Of a stretch of DNA of 64,000 nucleotides, positions 43,198 to 52,365 are shown in pieces. Both the position numbers and the translations under genes were made by a program. The notes beneath the pieces were generated by a model, which searched no databases, was not told where the DNA came from, and was given only the letters and a program-made list of their open reading frames with translations. Numbering within the stretch: position 1 is the stretch's first letter; every line of letters starts with the position of its first letter. Source of the DNA: Microbacterium sp. MYb66 (lineage in GTDB: Bacteria; Actinomycetota; Actinomycetes; Actinomycetales; Microbacteriaceae); the NCBI RefSeq assembly GCF_002979435.1, contig NZ_PCOV01000003.1, forward strand, positions 372,001 through 436,000, read 5' to 3'.

Positions 43198-44310
43198 ATG
43201 ACAGCCGTGCACCCCACCCCATCCGACCTCACGCCCCGTGCGCTGAAGTTCGAAGCGCTCGCTCAGGAGCTCCGTCGAGGGATCGCGGCGGGCAGCTGGC
43301 CGCTGGGCAGTCTTCTCCCGACCGAGAAGCAGCTGGTGGAATCCACGGGCTACTCGCTCAGCACCGTGCGGCGGGCCGTCGACGTCCTGGTCGACGAAGG
43401 GCTGATCCTGCGCCGCCAAGGCTCCGGCATGTACGTGTCGAGTGCCTCCCGGCAGCGAACCGAACAGCGCACGATCGGCGTGCTGATCCCCGACACCCGC
43501 CTCTACTTCCCGACCGTCCTGCAGGGCATCGAGGCGGGCCTCTCGGGCTCGGGAACCTCCATCGCTCTCGCGACCTCGCAGTACGACTCCCGCGTCGAGC
43601 AGGAGGCGATCGCCCGGTTCGTCGAGTCCGGCGTCGACGGCCTGCTGATCACGCCGATCATCTCCGACGACGCGGATCCCGGTCCCCTGCTCCGTCGATT
43701 GGAGAGGATCCCGATACCGGTGGTGATGCTGGAGAGACGCATCCGGAGTCTGGGCTATTTCGACCCGACCGAGTACGTGTGCTCGAATCATGAGGCCGGT
43801 GCGTTCGAGGGGGTCTCGCACCTGCACCGGCTCGGCCACCGCCGGATCGCGCTGGCGCTGCGGGCGGATTCCGCCCCGTCGTCCGGAGTCCGTCGCGGGT
43901 ATGAGGCGTCCGTCCCGCATCTTGCGGGCATGGTGGGCACGGTGGTGTCGAGGACCAGTGCCGAGTGGCTGGAGACCCACGCCGACGATGTGCTCCAGGA
44001 GATGCTGGACGGCGGCTGCACCGCTGCTCTCGTCTTCGGAGACCGCGAGGCCACGCTCCTCGAGGTGGCGGCGCAGCGTCGAGGGCTGCGCGTACCCGAC
44101 GACCTCGCCATCGTCTCCTACGACGACGAGGTCGCGGACGTCGCCCCGGTCCCCCTGACCGCCGTGTCGCCGGCCAAGCATCGCATCGGGAGGATGGCTG
44201 CCGCGCTCCTGCTCACTCGGATCCGCGAGGGAGACCAGTCGCCGGTGCAGCAGATCTCGATCGTGCCGAGGCTGACGATCCGCGAGTCGTGCGGAGCCAG
44301 GACGCGCTAG
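43198..44310 (+). CDS. GntR/LacI hybrid transcriptional regulator (lyase block)
   Basis: A 370-residue regulator that joins a GntR winged helix (about residues 15-85; LLPTEKQLVESTGYSLSTVRRAVDVLVDEG and RRQGSGMYV) to a LacI-type periplasmic-binding-like sensor (about 90-365; TIGVLIPDTRLYFPTVLQGI, VDGLLITPIISD, LAIVSYDDEVADVAPVPLTA). This is the AraR-like arrangement. It closes the lyase operon and probably represses it until an oligosaccharide binds. Its TAG stop falls on the edge of the right-hand 42-bp repeat. It is a paralogue of the regulator encoded at 59216. Confidence 0.9.
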   Translation: MTAVHPTPSDLTPRALKFEALAQELRRGIAAGSWPLGSLLPTEKQLVESTGYSLSTVRRAVDVLVDEGLILRRQGSGMYVSSASRQRTEQRTIGVLIPDTRLYFPTVLQGIEAGLSGSGTSIALATSQYDSRVEQEAIARFVESGVDGLLITPIISDDADPGPLLRRLERIPIPVVMLERRIRSLGYFDPTEYVCSNHEAGAFEGVSHLHRLGHRRIALALRADSAPSSGVRRGYEASVPHLAGMVGTVVSRTSAEWLETHADDVLQEMLDGGCTAALVFGDREATLLEVAAQRRGLRVPDDLAIVSYDDEVADVAPVPLTAVSPAKHRIGRMAAALLLTRIREGDQSPVQQISIVPRLTIRESCGARTR

Positions 44311-44350
44311 TGCACCGTGCCTCGGGCAGAGGCCGTCGGCCGTCTCAGCC
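44309..44350. repeat. 42-bp direct repeat, right copy
   Basis: Identical to 33902-43. It includes the last two bases of the hybrid-regulator stop codon and the stop codon of the SMP-30 gene on the other strand (44345-44347). It therefore coincides with the 3' end of a resident gene, as integration or duplication targets often do. No integrase gene is adjacent. Confidence 0.9.
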
Positions 44351-45193
44351 CGCGAAGACGGTGACGGGTATGCCGTGCACTCCCGGGCGCACCGCGAACA
44401 GCGAGCCCGCGTCGGTGCCGTGGTCGGCGGGGAGTCCCTGCGCCGAGGTCGTGATGTAGAGGGTGCCGAGGTCGTCGCCCCCGAACGTGCAGGCGCTGAC
44501 CTGGGGAACAGGCAGCTCGATCGTCTCCACCAGCGCCCCGCTCGCGTCGTAGCCGCGCACCGCGCTGCCGCCCCACAGCGCGACCCAGACGCTGCCGTCT
44601 GCGGCGACCGTGAGCCCGTCGGGCAGCCCCTGATCCGCCGGGATCACGGCGAATGCACGGCGGCCGCGCAGCTCGCCCTCGGCCACGTCGAAGACGTCGA
44701 TCCGATGGGTCATGGTGTCGACGTAGTAGGCGCGGCGGCCGTCGGGCGAGAAGCCGATGCCGTTCGAGATCGTCGCCCGCGGCAGGACGGTCGTGACGGC
44801 GAAGTCGGCATCGAGCCGCAGCACGCTTCCGGCGTCGGGCACCGCGTCATAGGCCATCGACCCCGCGAGCAGGCGTCCGCGAGGGTCGCAGCATCCGTCG
44901 TTCATGCGCACCCGCGGGTCGTCGATCAGGGAGGCGACCGCGCGGACCTCGCCGTCGACGGCGTCGGCGAGGTAGAGGGTGCGGGCGCCGACCGCGACGA
45001 AGCCGCCGCCGGCGCGCGGGCGCGCGAAGGCCAGGTACTCGTCGTCGATGTGCTGACGGGTCACGCCGTCGGACCCGAGTGCGAGCAGGTCGCCGGCGTC
45101 GCCGTCGACCCAGCGCAGTCCACCCCAGCCGGGCCACCAGACGGGTCCTTCGGCGTGGTGGGCGATCGGACCGGTGACGTTCTCGGGGGTCAT
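44345..45193 (-). CDS. SMP-30/gluconolactonase family lactonase
   Basis: A 282-residue six-bladed beta-propeller. Metal ligands fit the family: Glu in HHAEGPVWWPG (about residue 14), Asn and Asp in VRMNDGCCDPRG (about 100), Asn in TISNGIGFSPDG (about 145) and Asp in LPDGLTVAADGS (about 195). Family members open sugar lactones such as glucono-, fucono- or rhamnono-lactone. It supplies the lactonase missing from the SDR / enolase / FAH set at 26427-33851, from which it is separated only by the repeat-flanked block. It overlaps the upstream methyltransferase-like gene by 4 bases. Confidence 0.92.
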   Translation of the reverse strand: MTPENVTGPIAHHAEGPVWWPGWGGLRWVDGDAGDLLALGSDGVTRQHIDDEYLAFARPRAGGGFVAVGARTLYLADAVDGEVRAVASLIDDPRVRMNDGCCDPRGRLLAGSMAYDAVPDAGSVLRLDADFAVTTVLPRATISNGIGFSPDGRRAYYVDTMTHRIDVFDVAEGELRGRRAFAVIPADQGLPDGLTVAADGSVWVALWGGSAVRGYDASGALVETIELPVPQVSACTFGGDDLGTLYITTSAQGLPADHGTDAGSLFAVRPGVHGIPVTVFAG

Positions 45194-45948
45194 GCGTCTT
45201 CCTGGTGGTGCGGGACGGCGGCATCGGGTGTCACGGCGCTCGCCGCACGACTGCGCGCGACGTACACGGTGTTCGACGACATCCCGCCCGTGACGGCGTT
45301 CTCGAAGTCGACCACGTGTGCGACGGCGTCATCGAACACGGCGTCCAGCTCGACCAGGAACTCCTCGTCGGGCGGATCGTCCGACCACAGGGCGAAGACC
45401 CCTCCGGTGGCGAGGTGGCGGTCGAGCGCCCGCAGACCGGGCGCGTCGTAGAGGTCGGCGTGCGTGGGGTCCAGTTGGTGGCGCGGAGAGTGGTCGACAT
45501 CCAGCAGGATGGCCGAGTACCCGCGGTGCCCTTCGGCGGGTGCCGCCCGCATGACGGCGAAGAAGTCGTCCTCGACCAGACTCGTGCGCGCGTCATCGAC
45601 GAGTTCCGCCGAGACGGGGAGGAGCTTGCGCTCGTGCCAGCCGATCACCGCGCCCAGACGATCGATCACCGTGAGCGACTCCACCCGCGCGTCGCGCAGT
45701 GCGGCGACGGCGGTGTACCCGAGCCCGAGCCCTCCGACCAGGACCGAGAGGCCGTCGCCGTCGACCGCGGCGAGGCCGAGATCCGCGAGCTCTTCCTCCG
45801 CCACCGTGAACAGGCTCGACATCAGGTACTCGTCGCCGAGCTTGACCTCGTAGATCTCCTGACCGACCGCCGGCTCCGTGCGCCTGCGCAGGGTGAGGTC
45901 GCCGATCGGGGTGGCCTGCCAGTCGAGCTCTTCGAACCGGGTGATCAT
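45190..45948 (-). CDS. spermidine synthase-like methyltransferase-fold protein
   Basis: A 252-residue Rossmann-fold protein. The SAM-type loop VLVGGLGLGYTAVAALRDA (about residue 75) is followed by SLTVIDRLGAVIGWHERKLL and an acidic strand YSAILLDVDHSPRH (about 145), as in spermidine/spermine synthases and related methyltransferases. The first 30 residues (EELDWQATPIGDLTLRRRTE) match a group of actinobacterial proteins annotated spermidine synthase-like, whose activity is unknown. ATG 45948 gives the natural N-terminus. It is the first gene of a pair with the SMP-30 lactonase. Confidence 0.78.
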   Translation of the reverse strand: MITRFEELDWQATPIGDLTLRRRTEPAVGQEIYEVKLGDEYLMSSLFTVAEEELADLGLAAVDGDGLSVLVGGLGLGYTAVAALRDARVESLTVIDRLGAVIGWHERKLLPVSAELVDDARTSLVEDDFFAVMRAAPAEGHRGYSAILLDVDHSPRHQLDPTHADLYDAPGLRALDRHLATGGVFALWSDDPPDEEFLVELDAVFDDAVAHVVDFENAVTGGMSSNTVYVARSRAASAVTPDAAVPHHQEDA

Positions 45949-46021
45949 TGCGGCATGCCTCCGTCGTCGTGCGCCCGTGAGGGCGGGGTGCGGGCAGAGC
46001 CCGCGGATGTGTGCTCGCGTC

Positions 46022-46858
46022 TCAGGGCTTGTCGTCGCGGAGGGGGAGCCTGATCCGCTCGGGCTCCGCGGTCGGGGGCTCGGGGGCAGCGGACGGCTGA
46101 CCGGCGGATGCTGCCGAGGTCGGCGGCGCGGCCGGGGCGGAGATCTCGCGGGCGACTTGCTTCTCGAGCACCGTGACGGCGTCGTCGGAGAGCAGGATGA
46201 GCCCGTCGAGCTCTTCACGCACGCGCTTGTAGGCGACGTTGCGCTCGGCCTGGGTCGCCGACTCGTCGACCGCGACCTTCAGCAGCTGCTGCGCCCGCTC
46301 GAGGCGCTTGCGCTCGGGCTCGGTGAACGTCGAGTCGCGCAGGCGCCGGGCATCCTTCTCGGCGATCTCGAACGCCACCGCGTAGTCGCCCACGGCCTGC
46401 AGGTACTCGGTGACCTGCTGCTCCGACACCTTGGCGTCGGCCGAGGCCGGTCGCAGCGCATCGGCGGTCTTCTTCGCGCGCAGGAAGGCGGCGGTCAGCG
46501 GCTGGCGTCCGTCGCTCATGGCGGGGAACGCGATGAGCTTCGCGACGTCGAGCTCGTAGTCGAGCCAGCGTGCGGTGATCTCGTCATGCTCGGCGAACAG
46601 TCGCGCGACCAGGTCGTTCGGGGCGACGGATGCCGCGGTGTCGACGACCGAGGGCCCGCGGCGCTTGGCCTGCTGGGTCAGCGCGCGCGCCTCGATCTCG
46701 GCGTTCTTCAGCTGCGCCTTGACCTTCAGGGTCTCCAGACGGCGCTCGTGACGGCGCTTGGAGCCCTGCTCCCACGCCTTCGCAGCTCCGCCGGCCATTC
46801 CCATGATCGGGAAGATGAGCCACCAGAAGTTGCCCGCCCACTGCCAGAACTCTTGCAT
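46022..46858 (-). CDS. membrane-anchored coiled-coil protein of unknown function
   Basis: A 278-residue protein. One hydrophobic helix at the N-terminus (about residues 5-25, FWWLIFPIMGMAGGAAKAW) is followed by a highly charged helical stretch (about 30-60, KRRHERRLETLKVKAQLKNA) and further long helices to about residue 220 with Arg/Glu/Ala periodicity of a coiled coil. The last 50 residues are Pro/Ala rich. It has no recognisable catalytic motif. It lies alone between the lactonase pair and the manD end of the nag operon. It looks like a conserved actinobacterial envelope protein; no function is claimed. Confidence 0.7.
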   Translation of the reverse strand: MQEFWQWAGNFWWLIFPIMGMAGGAAKAWEQGSKRRHERRLETLKVKAQLKNAEIEARALTQQAKRRGPSVVDTAASVAPNDLVARLFAEHDEITARWLDYELDVAKLIAFPAMSDGRQPLTAAFLRAKKTADALRPASADAKVSEQQVTEYLQAVGDYAVAFEIAEKDARRLRDSTFTEPERKRLERAQQLLKVAVDESATQAERNVAYKRVREELDGLILLSDDAVTVLEKQVAREISAPAAPPTSAASAGQPSAAPEPPTAEPERIRLPLRDDKP

Positions 46859-46924
46859 GATGCGTTCAGCCTACTGCGCGTGCCGCCCTCATCTGAGGCG
46901 AGATCGCGCGGCCGAGGCGGGAGT

Positions 46925-48163
46925 TCACCAGTCGTGCACGGTGCCGTCGAGGAGGCGGTTGTACGGCAGGTACGCCTGCTCGTACGGGTACTTCCCCGCT
47001 TCGTCGACGTCGAGCTCGACCCCCAGCCCCGGAGCATCGCCGGGATGCAGGTATCCGTCGGTCCACGTGAACGACTGCCGGAACACCTGGTCGGTGCGGG
47101 AGCCGTGCTGCATGTACTCCTGGATGCCGAAGTTGTGGATCGCGAGGCCGAGATGCATCGCGGCGGCCATGCCGACCGGCGAGATGTCGGTCGGACCGTG
47201 CATGCCCGACTTGATCTGGTACATCGCCGCGTAGTCGAGGGTCTTCTTCAGCGCCGTGATCCCGCCCATGTGGGTGACGGCACCGCGGACGTAGTCGATG
47301 AGCTGGTCGCGGATGATGTCCTTGAAGTCCCACACCGTGTTGAAGATCTCGCCGATCGCGAGCGGCGTCGTGGTGTGCTGGCGCACCAGGCGCAGCGCCT
47401 CCTGGTTCTCGGCCGGCGTGCAGTCCTCGAGCCAGAAGAGGTCGTACGGCTCGAGGTCCTTGCCCAGCCGCGCGGCCTGGATGGGCGTCATCCGGTGGTG
47501 GCCGTCGTGCAGGAGGGGGAGGTCGGGGCCGAACTCGTTCCGCACCGCCTCGAAGACGCCGGGCAGGTGGTTCAGGTAGGCCCGGGTATCCCAGTCCTCC
47601 TCCACCGGCTTCGCGCCACGGCGCGCGGGCTCGTGGTCGTAGCGCACCGACGCGTCGCCGACGTCGGCGCCCTGCGCGGCGATCCCGTAGATCGCCTTGA
47701 GCGTCGGCACCCCGGTCTGCACGCGGATCGCCCGGTACCCCTGCTCCTGGTGCGCGCGGATCGAGTCGAACAGCTCCGGCAGCTCCTTGCCCGAGGCATG
47801 CCCGTAGGCCATCAGCCCATTCCGGCTCGCGCCTCCCAGCAGCTGGTAGACGGGGAGGCCGGCGACCTTGCCCTTGATGTCCCACAGCGCCATGTCGACC
47901 GCGGCGATCGCGGCCATGGTCACGGGGCCGCGCCGCCAGTAGGCGCTGCGGTAGAGGAACTGCCAGGTGTCTTCGATGCGCGACTCGTCGGCGCCGATCA
48001 GCAGCGGCACGACGTGCTCGGTCAGATACGCGACGACCGCGAGCTCTCGCCCGTTCAGCGTCGCGTCGCCGAGACCGCTCACCCCGTCGGCGGTCGTGAT
48101 CTTCAGCGTGACGAAGTTGCGGTCCGGGCTGGTCACGATGACCTCTGCGCGGTCGATGGTCAT
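46925..48163 (-). CDS. manD: D-mannonate dehydratase, ManD-type (enolase superfamily)
   Basis: A 412-residue enolase-superfamily protein with the ManD/RspA pattern: [15 protein letters not shown] near the start, [19 protein letters not shown] (metal Asp and His; about residue 218), [17 protein letters not shown] (Glu), [11 protein letters not shown] (Glu), [12 protein letters not shown] (His) and [13 protein letters not shown]-mannonate is dehydrated to 2-keto-3-deoxygluconate in hexuronate catabolism. Some members of this family are weakly active or act on gluconate, so the substrate is not certain. It is the third gene of a translationally coupled operon with nagB and nagA, a mixed uronate/amino-sugar arrangement. 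Confidence 0.88.
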   Translation of the reverse strand: MTIDRAEVIVTSPDRNFVTLKITTADGVSGLGDATLNGRELAVVAYLTEHVVPLLIGADESRIEDTWQFLYRSAYWRRGPVTMAAIAAVDMALWDIKGKVAGLPVYQLLGGASRNGLMAYGHASGKELPELFDSIRAHQEQGYRAIRVQTGVPTLKAIYGIAAQGADVGDASVRYDHEPARRGAKPVEEDWDTRAYLNHLPGVFEAVRNEFGPDLPLLHDGHHRMTPIQAARLGKDLEPYDLFWLEDCTPAENQEALRLVRQHTTTPLAIGEIFNTVWDFKDIIRDQLIDYVRGAVTHMGGITALKKTLDYAAMYQIKSGMHGPTDISPVGMAAAMHLGLAIHNFGIQEYMQHGSRTDQVFRQSFTWTDGYLHPGDAPGLGVELDVDEAGKYPYEQAYLPYNRLLDGTVHDW

Positions 48164-49344
48164 CGGAGGCCTCCTGCGGCGGCGGGTGCGTCGGTCCTGT
48201 CGGTCGTGGGTTCTCCGGCGATGAGGACTTCGCGCGGAGAGATCGTGCGGTCGCCGGGTGCCCAGTCGAAGAGCAGCACGTCGGCGCGGGCCCCCGCCGT
48301 CCAGTGCGGACCGTCGTCGAGGACGGACGCCGGGGCGGAGGATGCGAGGCGCATCGCGGTCGCGAGGGACCCGGTGACGCGCGCCACGGTCGCGACGCCG
48401 ACGTCGAGGGTCTGCACGGAACCCGCGAGGAATCCGGTGGCCGCATGCCGAAGGGCGCCGTCGTCGGCGAGGTGCACGCCGCCGCCGACGGTCGAGACCC
48501 CGTCCTGGTGGAGCGAGGCCGGCGTGGCCACGGCGTCGCTCACGAGGAAGAGGCCGTGGTCGCGCTTCGCCGCGATCATGGTCGCGAGCGTGGCATCGGG
48601 CAGGTGGTGGCCGTCGGCGATGACGCCGGCGGCGAGCCGCGGTTCCGCGAGCTGCGTCCAGAGGTAGTTCGGATGCCGCGGGAGCACGGCATGCGCCCCG
48701 TTGCCCAGATGCGTGGAGAGTGTGGCGCCGGCATCGACGACCGCGGCGATCTCGGCATCCGTCGCATGCGTGTGCCCGACCGCGACGCGCACGCCGTGCG
48801 CCACGAGGAAGCGCGTGGCCTCGACCGATCCCGGGTGATGCGGAGACAGGGTCACGACGCGCAGGAGGCCGGGGGCGGCGTCGAGCCAGGACTGCAGCTC
48901 GGCGATCGACGGCGGACGGATGTGCGCGAGCGGATGCACGCCGCGCGGGCCGTCCTGGTCCGACAGGCTCGGGCCCTCGACGTGGATGCCGGCGACCGCT
49001 CGCGAGGTCGCCGGCGACGCGCTCACGGCCTCGCCGATCGCGCGGATCCGATCGAGCATCTCGGCGGGAGAAGCCGTGATGACCGTCGGGAGGAAGCGGG
49101 TGACCCCGTGCGCGGCGAGGGATCGGGCCATCGCCGTGATGTGGTCGGGCGACGGCTCGGCCGCATTGGCATCGCCGTCGAGGTGGCCGTTGACCTGCAG
49201 GTCGATCAGTCCGGGTCCGATCCAGGGGGCGCCGTCGCCGGGGTCCGTGGTCGGAGTGAGCGTGCTGATGCGGCCGTGCTCGACCACGATCTCGAGGCCG
49301 CCGGAGCCGAGTGCGTCCCGGCCGCGCAGTGTCCGCGCGCTCAT
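48160..49344 (-). CDS. nagA: N-acetylglucosamine-6-phosphate deacetylase
   Basis: A 394-residue amidohydrolase. The N-terminal strand region leads to [18 protein letters not shown] (metal-binding region, about residues 43-60), then [18 protein letters not shown] (Glu ligand, about 118), [11 protein letters not shown] (His), [27 protein letters not shown] (catalytic region) and LVSDAVATP (Asp). It removes acetate from GlcNAc-6-phosphate to give GlcN-6-phosphate. It overlaps nagB upstream and manD downstream by 4 bases each. It is under the LacI-type operator at 50139. Confidence 0.92.
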   Translation of the reverse strand: MSARTLRGRDALGSGGLEIVVEHGRISTLTPTTDPGDGAPWIGPGLIDLQVNGHLDGDANAAEPSPDHITAMARSLAAHGVTRFLPTVITASPAEMLDRIRAIGEAVSASPATSRAVAGIHVEGPSLSDQDGPRGVHPLAHIRPPSIAELQSWLDAAPGLLRVVTLSPHHPGSVEATRFLVAHGVRVAVGHTHATDAEIAAVVDAGATLSTHLGNGAHAVLPRHPNYLWTQLAEPRLAAGVIADGHHLPDATLATMIAAKRDHGLFLVSDAVATPASLHQDGVSTVGGGVHLADDGALRHAATGFLAGSVQTLDVGVATVARVTGSLATAMRLASSAPASVLDDGPHWTAGARADVLLFDWAPGDRTISPREVLIAGEPTTDRTDAPAAAGGLR

Positions 49345-50123
49345 CGTGCCGCCGGGGCCGCCGCGGCGGCAGCGGGGTGCAGGAGTGAGGCGGCGTCGCG
49401 GTCGACGTGCACTTCGCAGCGGGAGTGGCGGCGCAGCACGGTGCAGGGCCAGTGCGCGCTGATGGGCTCCTCGACGAGGGCGCGCACGGCCTCGGCCTTG
49501 CGCGCGTCGGGCACCGCGCAGACGAGGTGCGCGCCGCTCATGAGTGCGGGGATCGTCAGTGTCAGCGCATGGGTGGGCACGGCGTCGAGGGTATCGAAGC
49601 AGTCGTCGTCCACCTGCTGCACGCGGCTGGCGAGGTCGAGCTGCACCACGCGCACCGGGCACGGGTCGCTGAGGTCGGCGTCGGGCGGATCGTTGAAAGC
49701 GATGTGGCCGTTCACACCGATGCCCAGGCACACCAGGTCGATGGGGCCCTCGGCCAGCAGTGCCGCGTACTCCTCGGTCGCCGCCTCGGTACCGAGCTCG
49801 GTGCGCATCGGGTGGAAGGCCGCGGGCTGCACCGCGTCGACGAGGTGCGCACGGAGCCAGTTGCCGAAGCGCTGGGGTGCGGTGGCATCGAGTCCGAGGT
49901 ATTCGTCCATGTGGAGGATCGTGATCCGATCCCACGGCACGTCGGGCTCGGCCGCAAGAGCGCGGTACACGTCGAGCTGGCTGGGGGCGGCGGCGGCGAT
50001 CATCCGGGCGGTCCCGCGCGCGGCCACCGCTTCGCGCAGCGTGCGGGCAGCCGAGCGGGCCGCCGCGGCCCCCATCGCGGTGCGGTCGGGGTGGGCGTGC
50101 AGGGCGAACGTCGTCGTGCTCAT
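49341..50123 (-). CDS. nagB: glucosamine-6-phosphate deaminase
   Basis: A 260-residue NagB/6-phosphogluconolactonase-fold enzyme. The Asp of [11 protein letters not shown] (about residue 73) and [16 protein letters not shown] (about 132), containing the catalytic His, are the standard NagB motifs. It converts GlcN-6-phosphate to fructose-6-phosphate and ammonia. ATG 50123 is preferred; its promoter faces the divergent LacI regulator with a palindrome between them. The C-terminus ends in an alanine-rich tail ([12 protein letters not shown]). Confidence 0.93.
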   Translation of the reverse strand: MSTTTFALHAHPDRTAMGAAAARSAARTLREAVAARGTARMIAAAAPSQLDVYRALAAEPDVPWDRITILHMDEYLGLDATAPQRFGNWLRAHLVDAVQPAAFHPMRTELGTEAATEEYAALLAEGPIDLVCLGIGVNGHIAFNDPPDADLSDPCPVRVVQLDLASRVQQVDDDCFDTLDAVPTHALTLTIPALMSGAHLVCAVPDARKAEAVRALVEEPISAHWPCTVLRRHSRCEVHVDRDAASLLHPAAAAAAPAAR

Positions 50124-50138
50124 GATTCGCAAGATTAA

Positions 50139-50152
50139 TGCAACCGCTTGCA
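50139..50152. promoter_or_regulatory. LacI-type operator A (nagB / lacI divergon)
   Basis: TGCAACCGCTTGCA, a 14-bp dyad with arms TGCAA/TTGCA and the central CG step typical of LacI-family sites. It lies 15 bp upstream of nagB and 109 bp upstream of the LacI start. It is the exact reverse complement of the site at 59219. Confidence 0.8.
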
Positions 50153-50261
50153 AAGTCAAGCCCCCGAGCGTGATCCGTTCCGCGCGCTCGCCGCCCCGAC
50201 GAGGAGATTCCCGAGGTCTCGCACGCGCGCTGCCACGGTGCACGGGCTTAGTGTGTGTGAC

Positions 50262-51278
50262 GTGACAGGCAACAGGAAGCCGACATCCGGATCGGTGACG
50301 ATCGGCGACATCGCGCGCGTGGCCGGGGTCTCGCGCTCGACGGTGTCGCGCGCGTTCAGCCGCCCCGAGCTGCTGAACCCCGAGACCGTGCGGCGGGTCA
50401 AGGCCGCGGCCGACGAGCTCGGCTACGTCGTGAACCACGCCGCTCGCGCGCTGTCGACCGGACGCTTCGGCAATGTCGCCGTCGTCGTACCCGATATCGC
50501 CAACCCGTTCTTCCCTCCGCTCGTGCGGCGGGTGCAGACCTTGGCGGATGCCGCCGGCTACGCCGTGTTCCTCGGCGACTCCGATGAGATCGCCGACCGC
50601 GAGGCGAACCTCACCTCCCGTCTCAGCGCCCAGGTCGAGGGCTTCGTGCTCGCCTCTCCCCGGCTCGACGAGCAGCGCATCCGCGAACTCGATGCCGCCC
50701 GGCCCGTCGTGCTCGTGAACCGTGACATCGAGGGCCTGGCGCGGGTGCTGATCGACCCGAGCGGAGGCCTCGACGAAGCGGTCGCGCACCTGCACCGACT
50801 GGGCCACACCCGGGTGGTGTACCTCTCCGGACCGCGCGAGTCGTGGTCGGACCAGCAGCGCCGCGCCGCCCTCGACCGGGCCGCCGAGCGCGCGGGTCTC
50901 GAGGTCATCGTGCAGGAGCTGGGGCGACCGAGCTCGGCGGGAGGCCGCGATGCCGTCGGCGGGATCCTCACCTCCGGTGCGACGGCCGTGATCGCCTTCG
51001 ACGACGTCGTGGCCCAGGGGGTGATGGCGGGGCTCGCGCTCCGCGGCATCGACGTCCCGCGCGACATGAGCGTGATCGGCTGCGACGACACTCTCGCCTC
51101 CGGCACTCATCCGGCCCTCACGACGATCTCCGCTGCCTCGGCGGCGGCAGGGGATGCGGCGGCCGAACTCCTGCTCGGCGTCCTCGCCAGCGGGGAGCAC
51201 TCGGATGCCCGTGTGACGATCGCCACGCACCTGGTCGTGCGGGCCACGACGGAGGCGGCGCGCTCGATCGACGGTTGA
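50262..51278 (+). CDS. LacI family transcriptional regulator
   Basis: A 338-residue LacI protein if started at GTG 50262. The helix-turn-helix TIGDIARVAGVSRSTVSRAF (about residues 11-30) and the hinge VRRVKAAADELGYVVNHAARAL are classical. The sensor domain has VAVVVPDIANPFFPPLVRRV, VEGFVLASPR, LIDPSGGLDEAVAHLHRLGH and SVIGCDDTLASGTHPALTTI. It is divergent from nagB-nagA-manD and directly upstream of Gfo/Idh genes. Copies of a TGCAACCGCTTGCA-type operator surround it. Earlier in-frame starts exist, but the HTH is normally near the N-terminus. No strong ribosome site is seen. Confidence 0.9.
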   Translation: MTGNRKPTSGSVTIGDIARVAGVSRSTVSRAFSRPELLNPETVRRVKAAADELGYVVNHAARALSTGRFGNVAVVVPDIANPFFPPLVRRVQTLADAAGYAVFLGDSDEIADREANLTSRLSAQVEGFVLASPRLDEQRIRELDAARPVVLVNRDIEGLARVLIDPSGGLDEAVAHLHRLGHTRVVYLSGPRESWSDQQRRAALDRAAERAGLEVIVQELGRPSSAGGRDAVGGILTSGATAVIAFDDVVAQGVMAGLALRGIDVPRDMSVIGCDDTLASGTHPALTTISAASAAAGDAAAELLLGVLASGEHSDARVTIATHLVVRATTEAARSIDG

Positions 51279-51281
51279 CCG

Positions 51282-51295
51282 TGCAACCGGTCGCA
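51282..51295 (+). promoter_or_regulatory. LacI-type operator B (Gfo/Idh genes)
   Basis: TGCAACCGGTCGCA has the left arm of site A and a right arm changed at one position. It fills the gap between the LacI stop and the first Gfo/Idh gene, suggesting that this gene also has its own regulated start. Confidence 0.55.
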
Positions 51296-51311
51296 TGATT
51301 TACTGTCGCCC

Positions 51312-52313
51312 ATGCCTCGGATCGCGATCATCGGTGCCGCCCATCCGCACGTCGACTACGTGCTCGACGAGCTGACGCGTGACGACCGCGCCGCATTCGA
51401 GCTCGTCGGCGTGCAGGACGACGACCGTGCCGTGGCCGAGCGCCACGCCGCCCGATTCGGCGTCCCCGTGTTCGACTGTGCCGAGGATCTGCTGGCCGAG
51501 GGCGTCGACATCGCGATGATCGCCGGGGTCTACGGAGCACGCGGAGCCGATGTCGTCACAGCGCTCCGCGCCGGTGCCCACGTGCTCGCCGACAAGCCGC
51601 TGTGCACTTCGATCGCCGAGCTCGACGAGATCGAGAGGGCGGCGGCAGAGGCCGGCCGCACCGTGAACCTGCTGCTCGAGAAGCGAGGCTACCCCGAGAC
51701 CCTCGCCGCCCTCGACGTCGTCCGGACGGGTGAGCTCGGCGACATCGTCGGCATCACCTCGTCGGGTCCGCACAAGCTCAACCGCGACCAGCGACCCGCG
51801 TGGTTCTTCGATCGGGCGCGCTACGGCGGCATCCTCGCCGACCTCTCCGTGCACGACCTCGACGCCGCCCTGCTCTTCGCCCCGGCCGACGAGGGCATCG
51901 TGCGGGGTGCGGTGTCGGCGCCTCTCGACGGGGCGGAGCAGTTCGCGCGCTACGGCGCCGCGACCTTCACGACCCCCACGACCGTGGTCTCCGCCGAGGT
52001 GAGCTGGCTCACTCCGCAGGCCTCCGACGTGCACGGCGACTACCGGCTGCGCCTGGTCGGCACCCGCGGCACCGCAGAGATCTTCTGGGCACGGGGCCGG
52101 GTGGAGGTGACGACCGAGGACCGGTCGACGAGGAACCTCGACCTGCCGGCCGGACGCCGTCCGGCCGAGGAGGCGCTGGACGCCTTCGCCGCCGGGCGCA
52201 CGCCCGAGGTGGGGACACGTGAATCGCTCGCCGCCACGCGTCTCGCCCTGCTCGCCCAGGAATCCGCAGACCAGGGCGGCGCCGCCCTCCCCTGGTCGCG
52301 TCTCTCCGACTGA
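51312..52313 (+). CDS. Gfo/Idh/MocA family oxidoreductase (first of three)
   Basis: A 333-residue NAD(P)-dependent sugar oxidoreductase. The Rossmann start is IAIIGAAHPHVDYVLDEL, with AHPH where GxGxxG usually lies. The Lys of the EKP-type motif is in HVLADKPLCT (about residue 95), and LSVHDLDAALLF gives the second His motif (about 180). The protein starts close behind the LacI gene and precedes two relatives. The divergent loop suggests a distinct cofactor or a non-catalytic role. The exact reaction is unknown, oxidation or epimerisation of a sugar ring hydroxyl being typical. Confidence 0.85.
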   Translation: MPRIAIIGAAHPHVDYVLDELTRDDRAAFELVGVQDDDRAVAERHAARFGVPVFDCAEDLLAEGVDIAMIAGVYGARGADVVTALRAGAHVLADKPLCTSIAELDEIERAAAEAGRTVNLLLEKRGYPETLAALDVVRTGELGDIVGITSSGPHKLNRDQRPAWFFDRARYGGILADLSVHDLDAALLFAPADEGIVRGAVSAPLDGAEQFARYGAATFTTPTTVVSAEVSWLTPQASDVHGDYRLRLVGTRGTAEIFWARGRVEVTTEDRSTRNLDLPAGRRPAEEALDAFAAGRTPEVGTRESLAATRLALLAQESADQGGAALPWSRLSD

Positions 52314-52365
52314 CCCGATCCCGATCCCGACGGATGCACCCGCATCCACGACAGGAGACATCATC

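Noticed and set aside
33902..44350. Integrative element or transposon with recombinase
   Set aside because: No integrase, transposase, tRNA target or terminal inverted repeats were found; only the direct repeat is supported, so no mobile element is annotated.
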